Source: Calditrichota bacterium
GTDB taxonomy: Bacteria > Calditrichota > Calditrichia > RBG-13-44-9
NCBI GenBank assembly: GCA_016934605.1
Contig: JAFGSO010000155.1
Span: 1-7,466, forward strand
DNA length: 7,466 bases
Direction of reading: 5' to 3'
The translations under genes were made by a program, and so were the position numbers. Shown here piece after piece: positions 1 through 6,824 of this stretch (the first letter of the stretch is position 1; each line of letters opens with the position of its first letter). The notes under the pieces were generated by a model. The model was not told the origin of the DNA, did not search any database, and saw nothing but the letters and a program-made list of their open reading frames with translations.

Positions 1-1115
1 ACCCGTGAAACAGACTTACCAATATCAATGGCGGGAAGAATCCCCTTTCGATGCAGTTCCGGAGACAGATATATCTGTCCATCTGTGATGGAAATGAGAT
101 TAGTTGGAATATAGGCAGAGATATTCTGAGCCTGGGTTTCCACGATGGGCAGGGCGGTAATAGAACCACCACCTTTTTCTTCTTTTACATTGGTAGATCT
201 CTCCAGTAAACGTGAATGGATATAAAATATGTCGCCGGGATATGCTTCCCGGGCGGGAGGGCGCCTGAGCAGCAGCGAGAGCTCCCGATAGACTCGGGCG
301 TGCCTGGTCAGGTCATCAAAAACCACCAGGACATCTTCGCCCCGCTCCATAAAATATTCTCCGATACTCATGGCGGCATAAGGAGCAACGTATTGTAATC
401 CCGGCGGATCTTCTCCGCTGCCGACAACAATGATTGTATAGGATAGTGCATCATTGTCCCGTAATTTTGATATGAATTTTACCACATCAGAATTTTTTTG
501 GCCAATAGAACAATAAATACACAGAACATTCTTATCTCTCTGATTGATGATGGTATCCAGAGCAATGGCAGTTTTTCCGGTCTGACGATCGCCAATAATC
601 AGTTCCCGCTGACCCCGACCAATGGGAATAAGGGCATCAATGGCTTTAATGCCAGTCTGAAGTGGAACTTCTACCGGAAGACGATCCATGATAGCAGGTG
701 CTGGACGTTCCACAGGTCTTCTTTTTCGTGTTTTTAACGGACCTTTTTCATCCAGTGGACGTCCGATTGGATCAACAATGCGGCCTTTCAGCTCCTCTCC
801 CACAGGAACATCAACAACCCGGCCAGCACGCACAACGTCTGCACTGACATCAATATCTTCACTGTTATCGAGAAGGATGACGCCAATCTCATCCGGATCC
901 AGATTGAAGGCGATTCCCAGCCGGTTTCCTGCGAAACGGATCAATTCATCAGAGCGTACATGGGAAAGTCCGGAAACCAGCGCTACCCCTTTTTCAACAA
1001 AATGAACAGATCCGATATTCTGTGCTTCTATCTCCGGCTGATATTCAGCCAGTATCCCATGGCTCAGTTGCAAGGTCTGATCAATAATCTGCTGGAGCTC
1101 TTTTCCTTCTGACAT
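1..1115 (-). CDS. atpA: N-type ATPase subunit alpha, 3' end cut off by window edge
   Basis: This is the non-catalytic nucleotide-binding subunit of the F1 head, which alternates with beta in the alpha3beta3 ring. The frame reads without a stop from ATG at 1115 to the left edge and gives 371 complete codons. Seen directly: Walker A GDRQTGKT at residues 175-182, the Walker B stretch VLVVFDD, the motif LLLRRPPAREAYPGD, and SVSR at the very end. The last complete codon (371) is the arginine that aligns with the arginine finger R376 of E. coli alpha. From the P-loop lysine (181) to that arginine there are about 11 residues fewer than in E. coli. The gap falls after LLERS, where E. coli has an extra loop before the SLTALPI-like stretch. 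The start lies one base after the atpF stop, and its ribosome binding site (GGAGAAG) lies inside the end of atpF. Roughly 130 residues should be missing. The gamma gene would be expected next, outside the window. Confidence 0.97.
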   Translation of the reverse strand, partial: MSEGKELQQIIDQTLQLSHGILAEYQPEIEAQNIGSVHFVEKGVALVSGLSHVRSDELIRFAGNRLGIAFNLDPDEIGVILLDNSEDIDVSADVVRAGRVVDVPVGEELKGRIVDPIGRPLDEKGPLKTRKRRPVERPAPAIMDRLPVEVPLQTGIKAIDALIPIGRGQRELIIGDRQTGKTAIALDTIINQRDKNVLCIYCSIGQKNSDVVKFISKLRDNDALSYTIIVVGSGEDPPGLQYVAPYAAMSIGEYFMERGEDVLVVFDDLTRHARVYRELSLLLRRPPAREAYPGDIFYIHSRLLERSTNVKEEKGGGSITALPIVETQAQNISAYIPTNLISITDGQIYLSPELHRKGILPAIDIGKSVSR

Positions 1116-1116
1116 T

Positions 1117-2007
1117 TTAGTCTTCTCCGGCATTTTTCTGCTGACTTTCTGATTCACTTTTTTCCCTCCCTGAATCATTTGATCCGTGGATCTCTCCGGC
1201 TTTTTTGTCATCCTCCTGGGTTTTTGCACTCTCTGATGTTTTCACCATTTCCTGTTCTTCCAGCTTCTCCCGGAATTTTTCCTCCAGAGTATCCAGGTAT
1301 TGATTAATATTCCAGGAAATCTTGTGTTCACCTATCTTGAGTTCAATACCGATTTTAAGCTGATCTGACTGCTGAAAATCGAATTCATGGGTTTTGGAAA
1401 ATCTCTTCTGTATTCTGTCGGATATTTCCTCTTTCACTTCATTGGTCAGTTTGAATGAAGTTCTGACGAGTATTTTATGTTTGTTCTCTCCCAGCGTTTT
1501 TTTTATTTCTTTTTCGCGATCTGATTCCAGATTGTCTAAACGCTTCAGAAACGTTTTGACAATCTGGTTCTCCAGATCGCTGTCAGCAAGATCGGACAGA
1601 ACCCGGTGAGAAATCTGATATATCTGTTGTCCTGCTTCCCGTCGTAGATCGTTAAGGAATTCCTCTTTTTCCTGACTGAATTTCTGAATCCATTGGTTTC
1701 TTAAACCCTCAGCTTCCTGCCGTGCTTTTTCCAGCAGTTTTTTCTTTGTTTCCTCACCCTCTTTGCGTTTTTCCGCTAATATCTCTTCCTTTTGTTCCTC
1801 CAGTTCCTGTTGTTTTCGATGGTATTCCTGTAATTCCTGTTCCGCTTCGGCTTTTTTTTGATCTGCTTCTTCCAGCTTCTGGCTTATTTTTTCCTTCCTT
1901 CTGTCCATGATCCGGACAATCCGGTCAAATAAGAAATATTTCAGCAGTACCAGCAGAATCAGAAAATTGATAATCTGAGCGATCAACGTAAACCAGTCTA
2001 CTTTCAT
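1117..2007 (-). CDS. atpF: N-type ATPase subunit b with delta-like C-terminal domain
   Basis: This is the peripheral stalk subunit that ties the F1 head to the membrane a subunit. Residues 1-30 match the N-ATPase b start (DWFTLIAQIINFLILL) and form a single membrane helix. Residues 33-130 are a highly charged, Glu/Lys/Gln-rich coiled coil. Residues about 135-250 look like the C-terminal part of a delta subunit: a KILVRTSFKLT strand, then GIELKIGEHKISW and NQYLDTLEEKF, which resemble the 'GG-I-x-IGD-x-x-D-S-x-x-x-x-L' ending of AtpH. No separate atpH lies between atpF and atpA, so the fused domain probably replaces delta, as known for N-ATPases. Residues 255-296 are an acidic, Ser/Glu/Lys/Gln-rich tail of low complexity with no clear fold. 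At 296 residues it is longer than an ordinary b subunit (about 160). The start lies 3 bases after atpE. GGAGG, seven bases upstream, is formed by the last two glycine codons and the stop of atpE. Confidence 0.93.
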   Translation of the reverse strand: MKVDWFTLIAQIINFLILLVLLKYFLFDRIVRIMDRRKEKISQKLEEADQKKAEAEQELQEYHRKQQELEEQKEEILAEKRKEGEETKKKLLEKARQEAEGLRNQWIQKFSQEKEEFLNDLRREAGQQIYQISHRVLSDLADSDLENQIVKTFLKRLDNLESDREKEIKKTLGENKHKILVRTSFKLTNEVKEEISDRIQKRFSKTHEFDFQQSDQLKIGIELKIGEHKISWNINQYLDTLEEKFREKLEEQEMVKTSESAKTQEDDKKAGEIHGSNDSGREKSESESQQKNAGED

Positions 2008-2010
2008 GAA

Positions 2011-2289
2011 TTAACCTCCGGCCTGCGTCACCACATGGTTCCAGAAGGGATTGGCAAAAATGAGAATGATGGATATGACAAAGCAGTAAATTGCAGTGGA
2101 TTCAATCATCGCCAGTCCCACAAAAAGCGTTCTTGTAATAGTATTTGCTTCATCCGGTTGTTGCGCAATGGCACTCAAGGCACGCGCCAGGGCCATGGCT
2201 TCCCCGATAGCCGGGCCGATGGAACCAATGGCAATGGTAATTCCAGCTATTATGATAGATACCTGACCAATCAGTTGAATACTTTCCAT
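2011..2289 (-). CDS. atpE: N-type ATPase subunit c, predicted Na+-binding
   Basis: This is the rotor ring subunit, a hairpin of two membrane helices (about 8-38 and 53-79) joined by the polar loop AQQPDE. The ion-carrying glutamate is E63 in helix 2. It is followed by S64, T65 and Y68, the E-S-T-x-x-Y set that binds Na+ in Ilyobacter tartaricus c (E65, S66, T67, Y70). Helix 1 has GPAIGE, and its E30 takes the place of Gln32 of I. tartaricus, so the site has two glutamates as in other N-ATPases. Na+ specificity is inferred from these residues and not proven. The length of 92 residues fits the family. The gene has the best ribosome binding site of the operon (AGGAGA five bases before ATG) and the largest gap to its upstream neighbour (9 bases), which fits the many copies of c needed per complex. 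Confidence 0.97.
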   Translation of the reverse strand: MESIQLIGQVSIIIAGITIAIGSIGPAIGEAMALARALSAIAQQPDEANTITRTLFVGLAMIESTAIYCFVISIILIFANPFWNHVVTQAGG

Positions 2290-2298
2290 ATAAATCTC

Positions 2299-3000
2299 CT
2301 ATTTATCTGAGTTATTCGTTTTCGCTTCCTGTTTCTCGTGGGACCTGGTTGCTGATGCAATATAGACCATGGCTAAAACAGCAAAAATATAGGCCTGGAT
2401 CTGACCAATCAGCAGTCCCAGTATTTCCATTACAACCGGGACAAATAGTGGAACTATGCTCAGTAATATCGCCACAATCAGAGAGCCGCTCATAATATTT
2501 CCGAAAAGACGGATAGCCAGGGATAGAGTGCGCGAAAATTCTCCGATGATATTAAATGGTAACATAAAAGGACTGGGACTTATATAATGTTTTAAATAAC
2601 CCCAAATCCCCCTTTTGGCAATTCCATAGACCGGAACAGCAAAGAATACACAAATAGCCAGTCCTCCGGCAGTATATATAGATCCTGTGGGTGGGTGGTA
2701 GCCGGGAACAAAAATCAGAAAATTCGACAGAGAAATGAATAAGAAAAGAGTACCAATAAAGGGAAGATATTCTTCTGCCCCGGAATGCACAACGTCTTTA
2801 ATCTGTCCTTTGATAGTAGATACAACCGCCTCAAGAAAATTCTGCCAGCGCGACAAACTGGCATCTTCGCTTAGATTCCGGGTAACCATCCAGGAAATCC
2901 CGATCAATATAAGCATAATTACCCAGGTAAATACGATAGTCGCATTCAAGGTTATGGGTCCCCATTGCCAGTATACAATGGAATCAGGACTGATATCCAT
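2299..3000 (-). CDS. atpB: N-type ATPase subunit a
   Basis: This is the membrane stator that forms the two half-channels next to the c ring. Seen directly: 233 residues, several membrane helices, the conserved segment SLAIRLFGN with the essential arginine R164 (E. coli R210) and the C-terminal segment GQIQAYIFAVLAMVYI, whose Q202 aligns with E. coli Q252. The middle segment FLFISLSNFLIFVPGYHPPTG is typical of subunit a. The tail after residue 218 is short and charged. The start follows the atpR stop by a single base, with GGAAGAG upstream as the ribosome binding site. The protein should work with AtpE and AtpF to carry Na+ through the membrane. Confidence 0.97.
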   Translation of the reverse strand: MDISPDSIVYWQWGPITLNATIVFTWVIMLILIGISWMVTRNLSEDASLSRWQNFLEAVVSTIKGQIKDVVHSGAEEYLPFIGTLFLFISLSNFLIFVPGYHPPTGSIYTAGGLAICVFFAVPVYGIAKRGIWGYLKHYISPSPFMLPFNIIGEFSRTLSLAIRLFGNIMSGSLIVAILLSIVPLFVPVVMEILGLLIGQIQAYIFAVLAMVYIASATRSHEKQEAKTNNSDK

Positions 3001-3001
3001 A

Positions 3002-3310
3002 TTAGGTCTCTTCCTTTTTTGTGGGTATATGGGGTTTTGGGAAAATTCCCCAGCGTCGAACCGTTAAGAAACGGGCTGCCATCATACCCAGCAGTGTTAT
3101 CGCTAGAAATTCCCACTCTCCGCTTTTTGAAATCAGATAAAAAACAACGCCGATTCCAGAAAGTCTACCTAAAAAACTCCCTGCAGCCAGAATTGTTGGA
3201 TGGTCAGAGTTGGGTAAATTTTTAATGGTCAGCCATAGAATTCCGAAGTAAAATAGACCAAGTATGATACCACCAGTAAATGATAACGCCAGCAAAACAT
3301 AATAATTCAT
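3002..3310 (-). CDS. atpR: N-ATPase accessory membrane protein AtpR
   Basis: This is a 102-residue membrane protein specific to N-ATPase operons. It has three hydrophobic segments, about residues 4-30, 40-61 and 66-85. The first carries GLFYFGILWLTI, a typical AtpR stretch. Two arginines lie within or at the edge of the hydrophobic segments: R49 in SFLGRLSG and R80 in MMAARFL. For this family such buried arginines have been proposed to pair with the extra glutamates of subunit c during ring assembly; that is family knowledge and not visible here. The C-terminus is basic and proline-rich. The start lies 3 bases after the antiporter stop, with AGGAG nine bases upstream. In other N-ATPase operons atpR follows atpQ directly. 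Here the antiporter gene stands between them. Confidence 0.9.
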   Translation of the reverse strand: MNYYVLLALSFTGGIILGLFYFGILWLTIKNLPNSDHPTILAAGSFLGRLSGIGVVFYLISKSGEWEFLAITLLGMMAARFLTVRRWGIFPKPHIPTKKEET

Positions 3311-3313
3311 GGG

Positions 3314-4540
3314 TTAGAGCTCCTGATTTTGTGGCCATTGCCTTAGAAGCATCTTTATGACAACGGGAGCAAGTAAACAGGTGGCCAGGCATACCAAAAC
3401 CATCGCGGTAAAAATTGAGTTTGTGACTGCCCAGTTTCCCAGGTTTAATCCTCTTTCCGTAATAATCATGGTAATTTCTGCTCTTGGGACCATACTGATG
3501 CCAATCAGAAGAAAGCTGGTCCAGCCGCCCAGTATGTATGCCGGGGTTCCATGTCCAATAATTTTTCCTGCACCCGCAGCCAGAAAAAGGGCTGTTCCCA
3601 GGCCCACGGCTGGTAATAACGAGGTGGTTGTAATATTCAAACCAATACCGATAAAGAAAAACGGGCTGAAAAGCTCATTCAGAATACGGAAAGATGAATC
3701 CATTTGAACCCGTTTGGGATCGCGGCTGAAGGCAACTCCGGCAAAAAATGCCCCAATGGCTACCGAAAATCCCAGATATGCTGCTCCCGAAGCAATGAGC
3801 AAACCGAATCCCAGGCTTAACAAAACGACATTGGGTTGGGACAGGTATCTACCCATGAATTCAGTAATATGTCGCTCCAGATATAAGGAAAATATCAGGC
3901 AGAATCCAGTAAACAAGGTGAATTTGATAATCACAAATAGAAGTTCTTCGCCGATGTGACGGAAAAGTCCGGATTCACCACTTTCTTTTAAAACGGGAGC
4001 CACGGCAAATAGCAGTACCATCAAAATGATACCGGAAATATCATCAAGTTCGGCTGTATCAATTAATAATTCTCCGCGTTCGGACTGCAGAGCGCCTGCT
4101 TCTTGCCATACACCCACCGGCACGCCGACACTGGTGGCGGTGAGCGCTACAGCGACAAAAATACTGGGTATTAATTCAATGTTGAAGATTGATGAAGCGG
4201 TTATAAACCCAAAAGCGGCACTTAAGACCACACCGCCGATCCAGATAAAACTGGCTTTCTTTAACTGGCTTAATAATCCCCTTACGTTGCTTTCAAGTCC
4301 GATTCTGAACAGGAGGGTTATGATCCCGATTTTAGCCAGAAATCGAAAGACCCAGTGACTCTCTTCCCCGAAAATTGCCCATTGACTATCTGCCAGGTTC
4401 AGTAGAAATCCCAGAATAATGAAGCCGACCAGGGCCGGGACAACGGTCTTTTGTAGAACCGCCCTGATAATAATTACCAATATCAGAACGCTCCCAAAAA
4501 GCAAAATGATATTTATGAAAGGTAATTCCAAGTCAGTCAC
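3314..4540 (-). CDS. CPA2-family Na+(K+)/H+ antiporter inside the ATPase operon
   Basis: This is an integral membrane cation:proton exchanger of 408 residues with about 12-13 hydrophobic segments. Signature features seen are: LTATSVGVPVG (133-143), matching the broken helix of the ion site; AELDDISG (163-170), with the Asp pair D166/D167 that carries ions in electrogenic CPA2 members such as NapA; SPFFFIGIGLNI (292-303), typical of the family; GAGKIIG with K326, a candidate for the NapA lysine that pairs with the Asp; and VPRAEI (351-356), a variant of the common PRGE motif. There is no C-terminal TrkA-N/RCK or USP domain, so this is not a KefB/KefC-type gated channel. The start codon is GTG at 4540, inside atpQ (8-base overlap), with only a weak purine-rich site upstream, so translation probably depends on coupling to atpQ. 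The cation is unknown; Na+ is the natural guess beside a Na+-ATPase. Confidence 0.93.
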   Translation of the reverse strand: MTDLELPFINIILLFGSVLILVIIIRAVLQKTVVPALVGFIILGFLLNLADSQWAIFGEESHWVFRFLAKIGIITLLFRIGLESNVRGLLSQLKKASFIWIGGVVLSAAFGFITASSIFNIELIPSIFVAVALTATSVGVPVGVWQEAGALQSERGELLIDTAELDDISGIILMVLLFAVAPVLKESGESGLFRHIGEELLFVIIKFTLFTGFCLIFSLYLERHITEFMGRYLSQPNVVLLSLGFGLLIASGAAYLGFSVAIGAFFAGVAFSRDPKRVQMDSSFRILNELFSPFFFIGIGLNITTTSLLPAVGLGTALFLAAGAGKIIGHGTPAYILGGWTSFLLIGISMVPRAEITMIITERGLNLGNWAVTNSIFTAMVLVCLATCLLAPVVIKMLLRQWPQNQEL

Positions 4541-4844
4541 GGCTTTCTTTTTTTACCCAGTGCCAGGCATTCAGGCAACCCAGGACAACTCCGATGAACA
4601 GAAATGTTAATGTCCAGGAAATCGTTCCTTCCGTCACTGAATCTATCCAGATTCCGATGGCGAGAAAAAGCAGCGTTGGAATGGCAACTGACCATCCGAT
4701 GAGTCCGAACATTCCCATCCCGAACCAGATACTTTTTTCTTCTTTGTCCCGGCGGGACTTCTGCTTTCTGCTCTCTTTTTTTTCTATTTTTTTGAGAAAT
4801 TCATTTTTTAATTCTTTTTTACCAGATTTTTCTGAATCATTCAT
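4533..4844 (-). CDS. atpQ: N-ATPase accessory protein AtpQ (AtpI-like)
   Basis: This is a small membrane protein of 103 residues that belongs to the AtpI-like set. Residues 1-38 are strongly charged (Lys/Glu/Arg) and cytoplasmic-looking. The two membrane helices are about 40-68 and 75-97. The stretches WFGMGMFGLIGWSVAIPTLL and LGCLNAWHWV are characteristic of AtpQ proteins of N-ATPase operons. The function is uncertain: AtpI-type proteins are linked to c-ring assembly and possibly to divalent cation transport. The gene starts inside the atpC stop (ATGA overlap), and its own end overlaps the antiporter start by 8 bases. Confidence 0.88.
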   Translation of the reverse strand: MNDSEKSGKKELKNEFLKKIEKKESRKQKSRRDKEEKSIWFGMGMFGLIGWSVAIPTLLFLAIGIWIDSVTEGTISWTLTFLFIGVVLGCLNAWHWVKKESRD

Positions 4845-5236
4845 GGTATCTCACTCTGTTGTTGCAGAAATCGACGAATAAAGTCTGCTTCAAGGCGTGC
4901 CAGTGCAGATCGTGATTTTTTTTCAGTCTCATCCAGCTTGAGGAATTCCTCTGCAACCGATTTCCGCAGGGACCCCAGACTTTCGCCGCTAACTGCGTTA
5001 GTAACCGAAATTCTTACTTCATCTTTTTGTTTGACCAGAACACCCCAATCCACCGCAACAAATCGTTCTTCCCCGTTTTCTGTTTTTATATAGCTCAGTA
5101 TTCCAGGTTCAAGCATTTCCACTATATCTATATGATTTGGGCGAATGCCAAAGGATCCGCTCACCCCTTCCGCAGTCATTTTATCCATATCATCTTCAAG
5201 TAGTATTTCTGATGGGATGAAAATTTTCAATTTCAT
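4841..5236 (-). CDS. atpC: N-type ATPase subunit epsilon
   Basis: This is the central stalk subunit that contacts gamma and the c ring and can regulate ATP hydrolysis. The 131 residues show an N-terminal beta-sandwich part (about 1-85) with MTAEGVSGSFGIRPNHID, the epsilon hallmark 'G-x-G-x-F-G-x-x-P-x-H', and LEPGILSY. The helical C-terminal part (about 90-131) contains ALARLEADFIRRF, the ending seen in the alternate epsilon of N-ATPases. The start ATG overlaps the atpD stop (ATGA), with GGA about six bases upstream. The position directly after beta is normal both for N-ATPases and for split atpDC pairs. Confidence 0.95.
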   Translation of the reverse strand: MKLKIFIPSEILLEDDMDKMTAEGVSGSFGIRPNHIDIVEMLEPGILSYIKTENGEERFVAVDWGVLVKQKDEVRISVTNAVSGESLGSLRKSVAEEFLKLDETEKKSRSALARLEADFIRRFLQQQSEIP

Positions 5237-6645
5237 GAATTTCCAACCTCATCAATGGTTCCAATCATGTAAAAATCGCCTTCAGAGTATTTTGAATACT
5301 CATCATTCAATATTTTTTCACAACCGTCCAGTGCATCTTCAAGCTGCACAAATTTTCCTTCCTGACCGGTGAATTGTTCGGTGACGAAGAAAGGCTGAGT
5401 GAGAAAACGTTCCAGTTGTCTGGCACGCTTTACCGTCTTCTGGTCATCCTGGGACAATTCTTCAAGACCCAGCATGGCTATAATATCCTTGAGGTCCTCA
5501 TACTCGGCAAGTGTTTGCCGAATTTGCCGGGCGATGGAATAATGCCGGGTTCCCACCACCTGGGGAGTCAGCATCTTGGATCCTGATTGCAGCGGATCCA
5601 CTGCCGGATACAGGCCCTGGCTGGCACGTTTCCTGGATAGAACGATGGAGGAGGACAAATGCGCAAAAGTATGAACAGCTGCAGGATCGGTAAAATCATC
5701 TGCCGGAACATAGACTGCCTGAATGGAGGTTATCGCTCCCGATGGAGTGGAAGTAATCCGTTCCTCCAGCTCGGCCAGTTCAGAAGCCAGCGTTGGCTGA
5801 TAACCAACCCGGGATGGGAGCCTTCCCAGTAAACCGGAAACTTCAGCGCCAGCCTGGATAAACCGGAAAATATTGTCTATGAGCAGAAGTACATCCTGTC
5901 CGGCGTCGTCCCGAAAATATTCCGCCATGGTTAAAGCGGTATGTCCCACCCGGAAACGGGCACCCGGTTGTTCGTTCATCTGACCAAATACCAGCAGGGT
6001 GTTGTCAATAACACCGGTCTCCTGCAATTCCCGGTATAATTCCTCTGCCTCACGAATCCGTTCTCCGATTCCGCAGAAAATACTGACACCTTCATATTCG
6101 CCAACCATATTATGAATCATTTCGGTGATAAGAACAGTTTTTCCAACACCGGCTCCCCCAAATAGGCCGGCTTTTCCGCCCCTTTCAAGAGGAGATAGCA
6201 CATCAATGGCTTTTATTCCGGTGGTAAAAATTTCCTGAGCCGGTGCCTGCTGCGACATTTTTAGCGGCTTGCGATGGATGGAACGATATTCGGTTTTGAC
6301 GTCAGAATCAGGTTTTAATTCTCCCTTGCGGTCTATGGTTTCTCCGAAAATATTGAATACTCGTCCCAGTAAATGCTTTCCCACCGGTACTTTTAATGGA
6401 TGTCCTTCGTCTATAATCACAGAACCGGTTGCCAGTCCATGAGTGGGTACCAGACTTATACCACGGACAGTCTGAGAATCAAGTATTGTAACTACTTCAA
6501 TCAGAATGTCCTTTTTTTCTCCGGTCCTGAGTAAATTGTGCATGGATGGTAATTTATCTTGGAAACGGGCATCGATAATGCCTCCGCGAATGGAGAGCAC
6601 TGATCCTTTATTTTTGTTCAGGTTATTCTTTTCGTAATTCTGCAT
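5233..6645 (-). CDS. atpD: N-type ATPase subunit beta, catalytic
   Basis: This is the catalytic subunit of the F1 head; it hydrolyses or makes ATP. Seen directly in 470 residues: an N-terminal barrel (to about 95) with GSVLSIRGGIIDARF; Walker A GGAGVGKT at 163-170; GERIREAEELY with the catalytic glutamate E195 and R196; Walker B LLLIDNIF (253-260, D257); LGRLPSRVGYQPTLA (273-287); GLYPAVDPLQSGS (344-356) with the adenine-pocket tyrosine Y346; and the lever motif as EELSQDD (395-401) in place of DELSEED. PLQSGS replaces the usual PLDSTS. All catalytic residues are kept, so the protein should be active. The start at 6645 is supported by the barrel beginning shortly after it, by an in-frame stop just upstream (6655-6653) and by AGGG about ten bases upstream. 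This is the first gene of the operon. Confidence 0.97.
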   Translation of the reverse strand: MQNYEKNNLNKNKGSVLSIRGGIIDARFQDKLPSMHNLLRTGEKKDILIEVVTILDSQTVRGISLVPTHGLATGSVIIDEGHPLKVPVGKHLLGRVFNIFGETIDRKGELKPDSDVKTEYRSIHRKPLKMSQQAPAQEIFTTGIKAIDVLSPLERGGKAGLFGGAGVGKTVLITEMIHNMVGEYEGVSIFCGIGERIREAEELYRELQETGVIDNTLLVFGQMNEQPGARFRVGHTALTMAEYFRDDAGQDVLLLIDNIFRFIQAGAEVSGLLGRLPSRVGYQPTLASELAELEERITSTPSGAITSIQAVYVPADDFTDPAAVHTFAHLSSSIVLSRKRASQGLYPAVDPLQSGSKMLTPQVVGTRHYSIARQIRQTLAEYEDLKDIIAMLGLEELSQDDQKTVKRARQLERFLTQPFFVTEQFTGQEGKFVQLEDALDGCEKILNDEYSKYSEGDFYMIGTIDEVGNS

Positions 6646-6691
6646 CGATTTTTTACCCTGTATAATTCATGAACCCCATAATAGCAGGGCA

Positions 6692-6718
6692 CAAAGATAG
6701 ATATGTTATTAATTTCAA
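6692..6718 (-). promoter_or_regulatory. candidate operon promoter, Bacteroidota-like
   Basis: On the minus strand TTG (6718-6716) is followed after 16 bases by TATCTTTG (6699-6692). This matches the Bacteroidota -7 consensus TAnnTTTG exactly, but the spacer is shorter than the usual 19 or so. A start point near 6685 would leave a leader of about 40 bases before atpD. No good sigma70-type -35/-10 pair with a 16-18 base spacer was found in the same stretch. The call is an inference from pattern only. Confidence 0.3.
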
Positions 6719-6824
6719 TCTGGCCTCGGGCTGAACCAGGGACGGTTTAGTCCCGACAGGGGGATGTATCAAAAGTCAAAATATGTCTATAAATATAAAT
6801 ATCGCTTATCAGAATGCCCTTGTT

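Noticed and set aside
498..1005. Plus-strand open frames within the alpha gene
   Set aside because: They lie antisense to an uninterrupted alpha reading frame with all expected motifs and show no protein family pattern of their own.
3357..4358. Plus-strand open frames across the antiporter
   Set aside because: They are antisense shadows; the minus-strand frame has clear CPA2 motifs and tight spacing to its neighbours.
3314..4540. Antiporter as a KefB/KefC glutathione-gated K+ efflux system
   Set aside because: The protein ends after the transporter domain at 408 residues; no TrkA-N/RCK nucleotide-binding domain follows and no KefF/KefG partner is present.
6653..6670. Five-codon upstream frame as a leader peptide for atpD
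   Set aside because: No attenuator-like hairpins or codon runs accompany it; an ATG followed by a stop at this distance can occur by chance.
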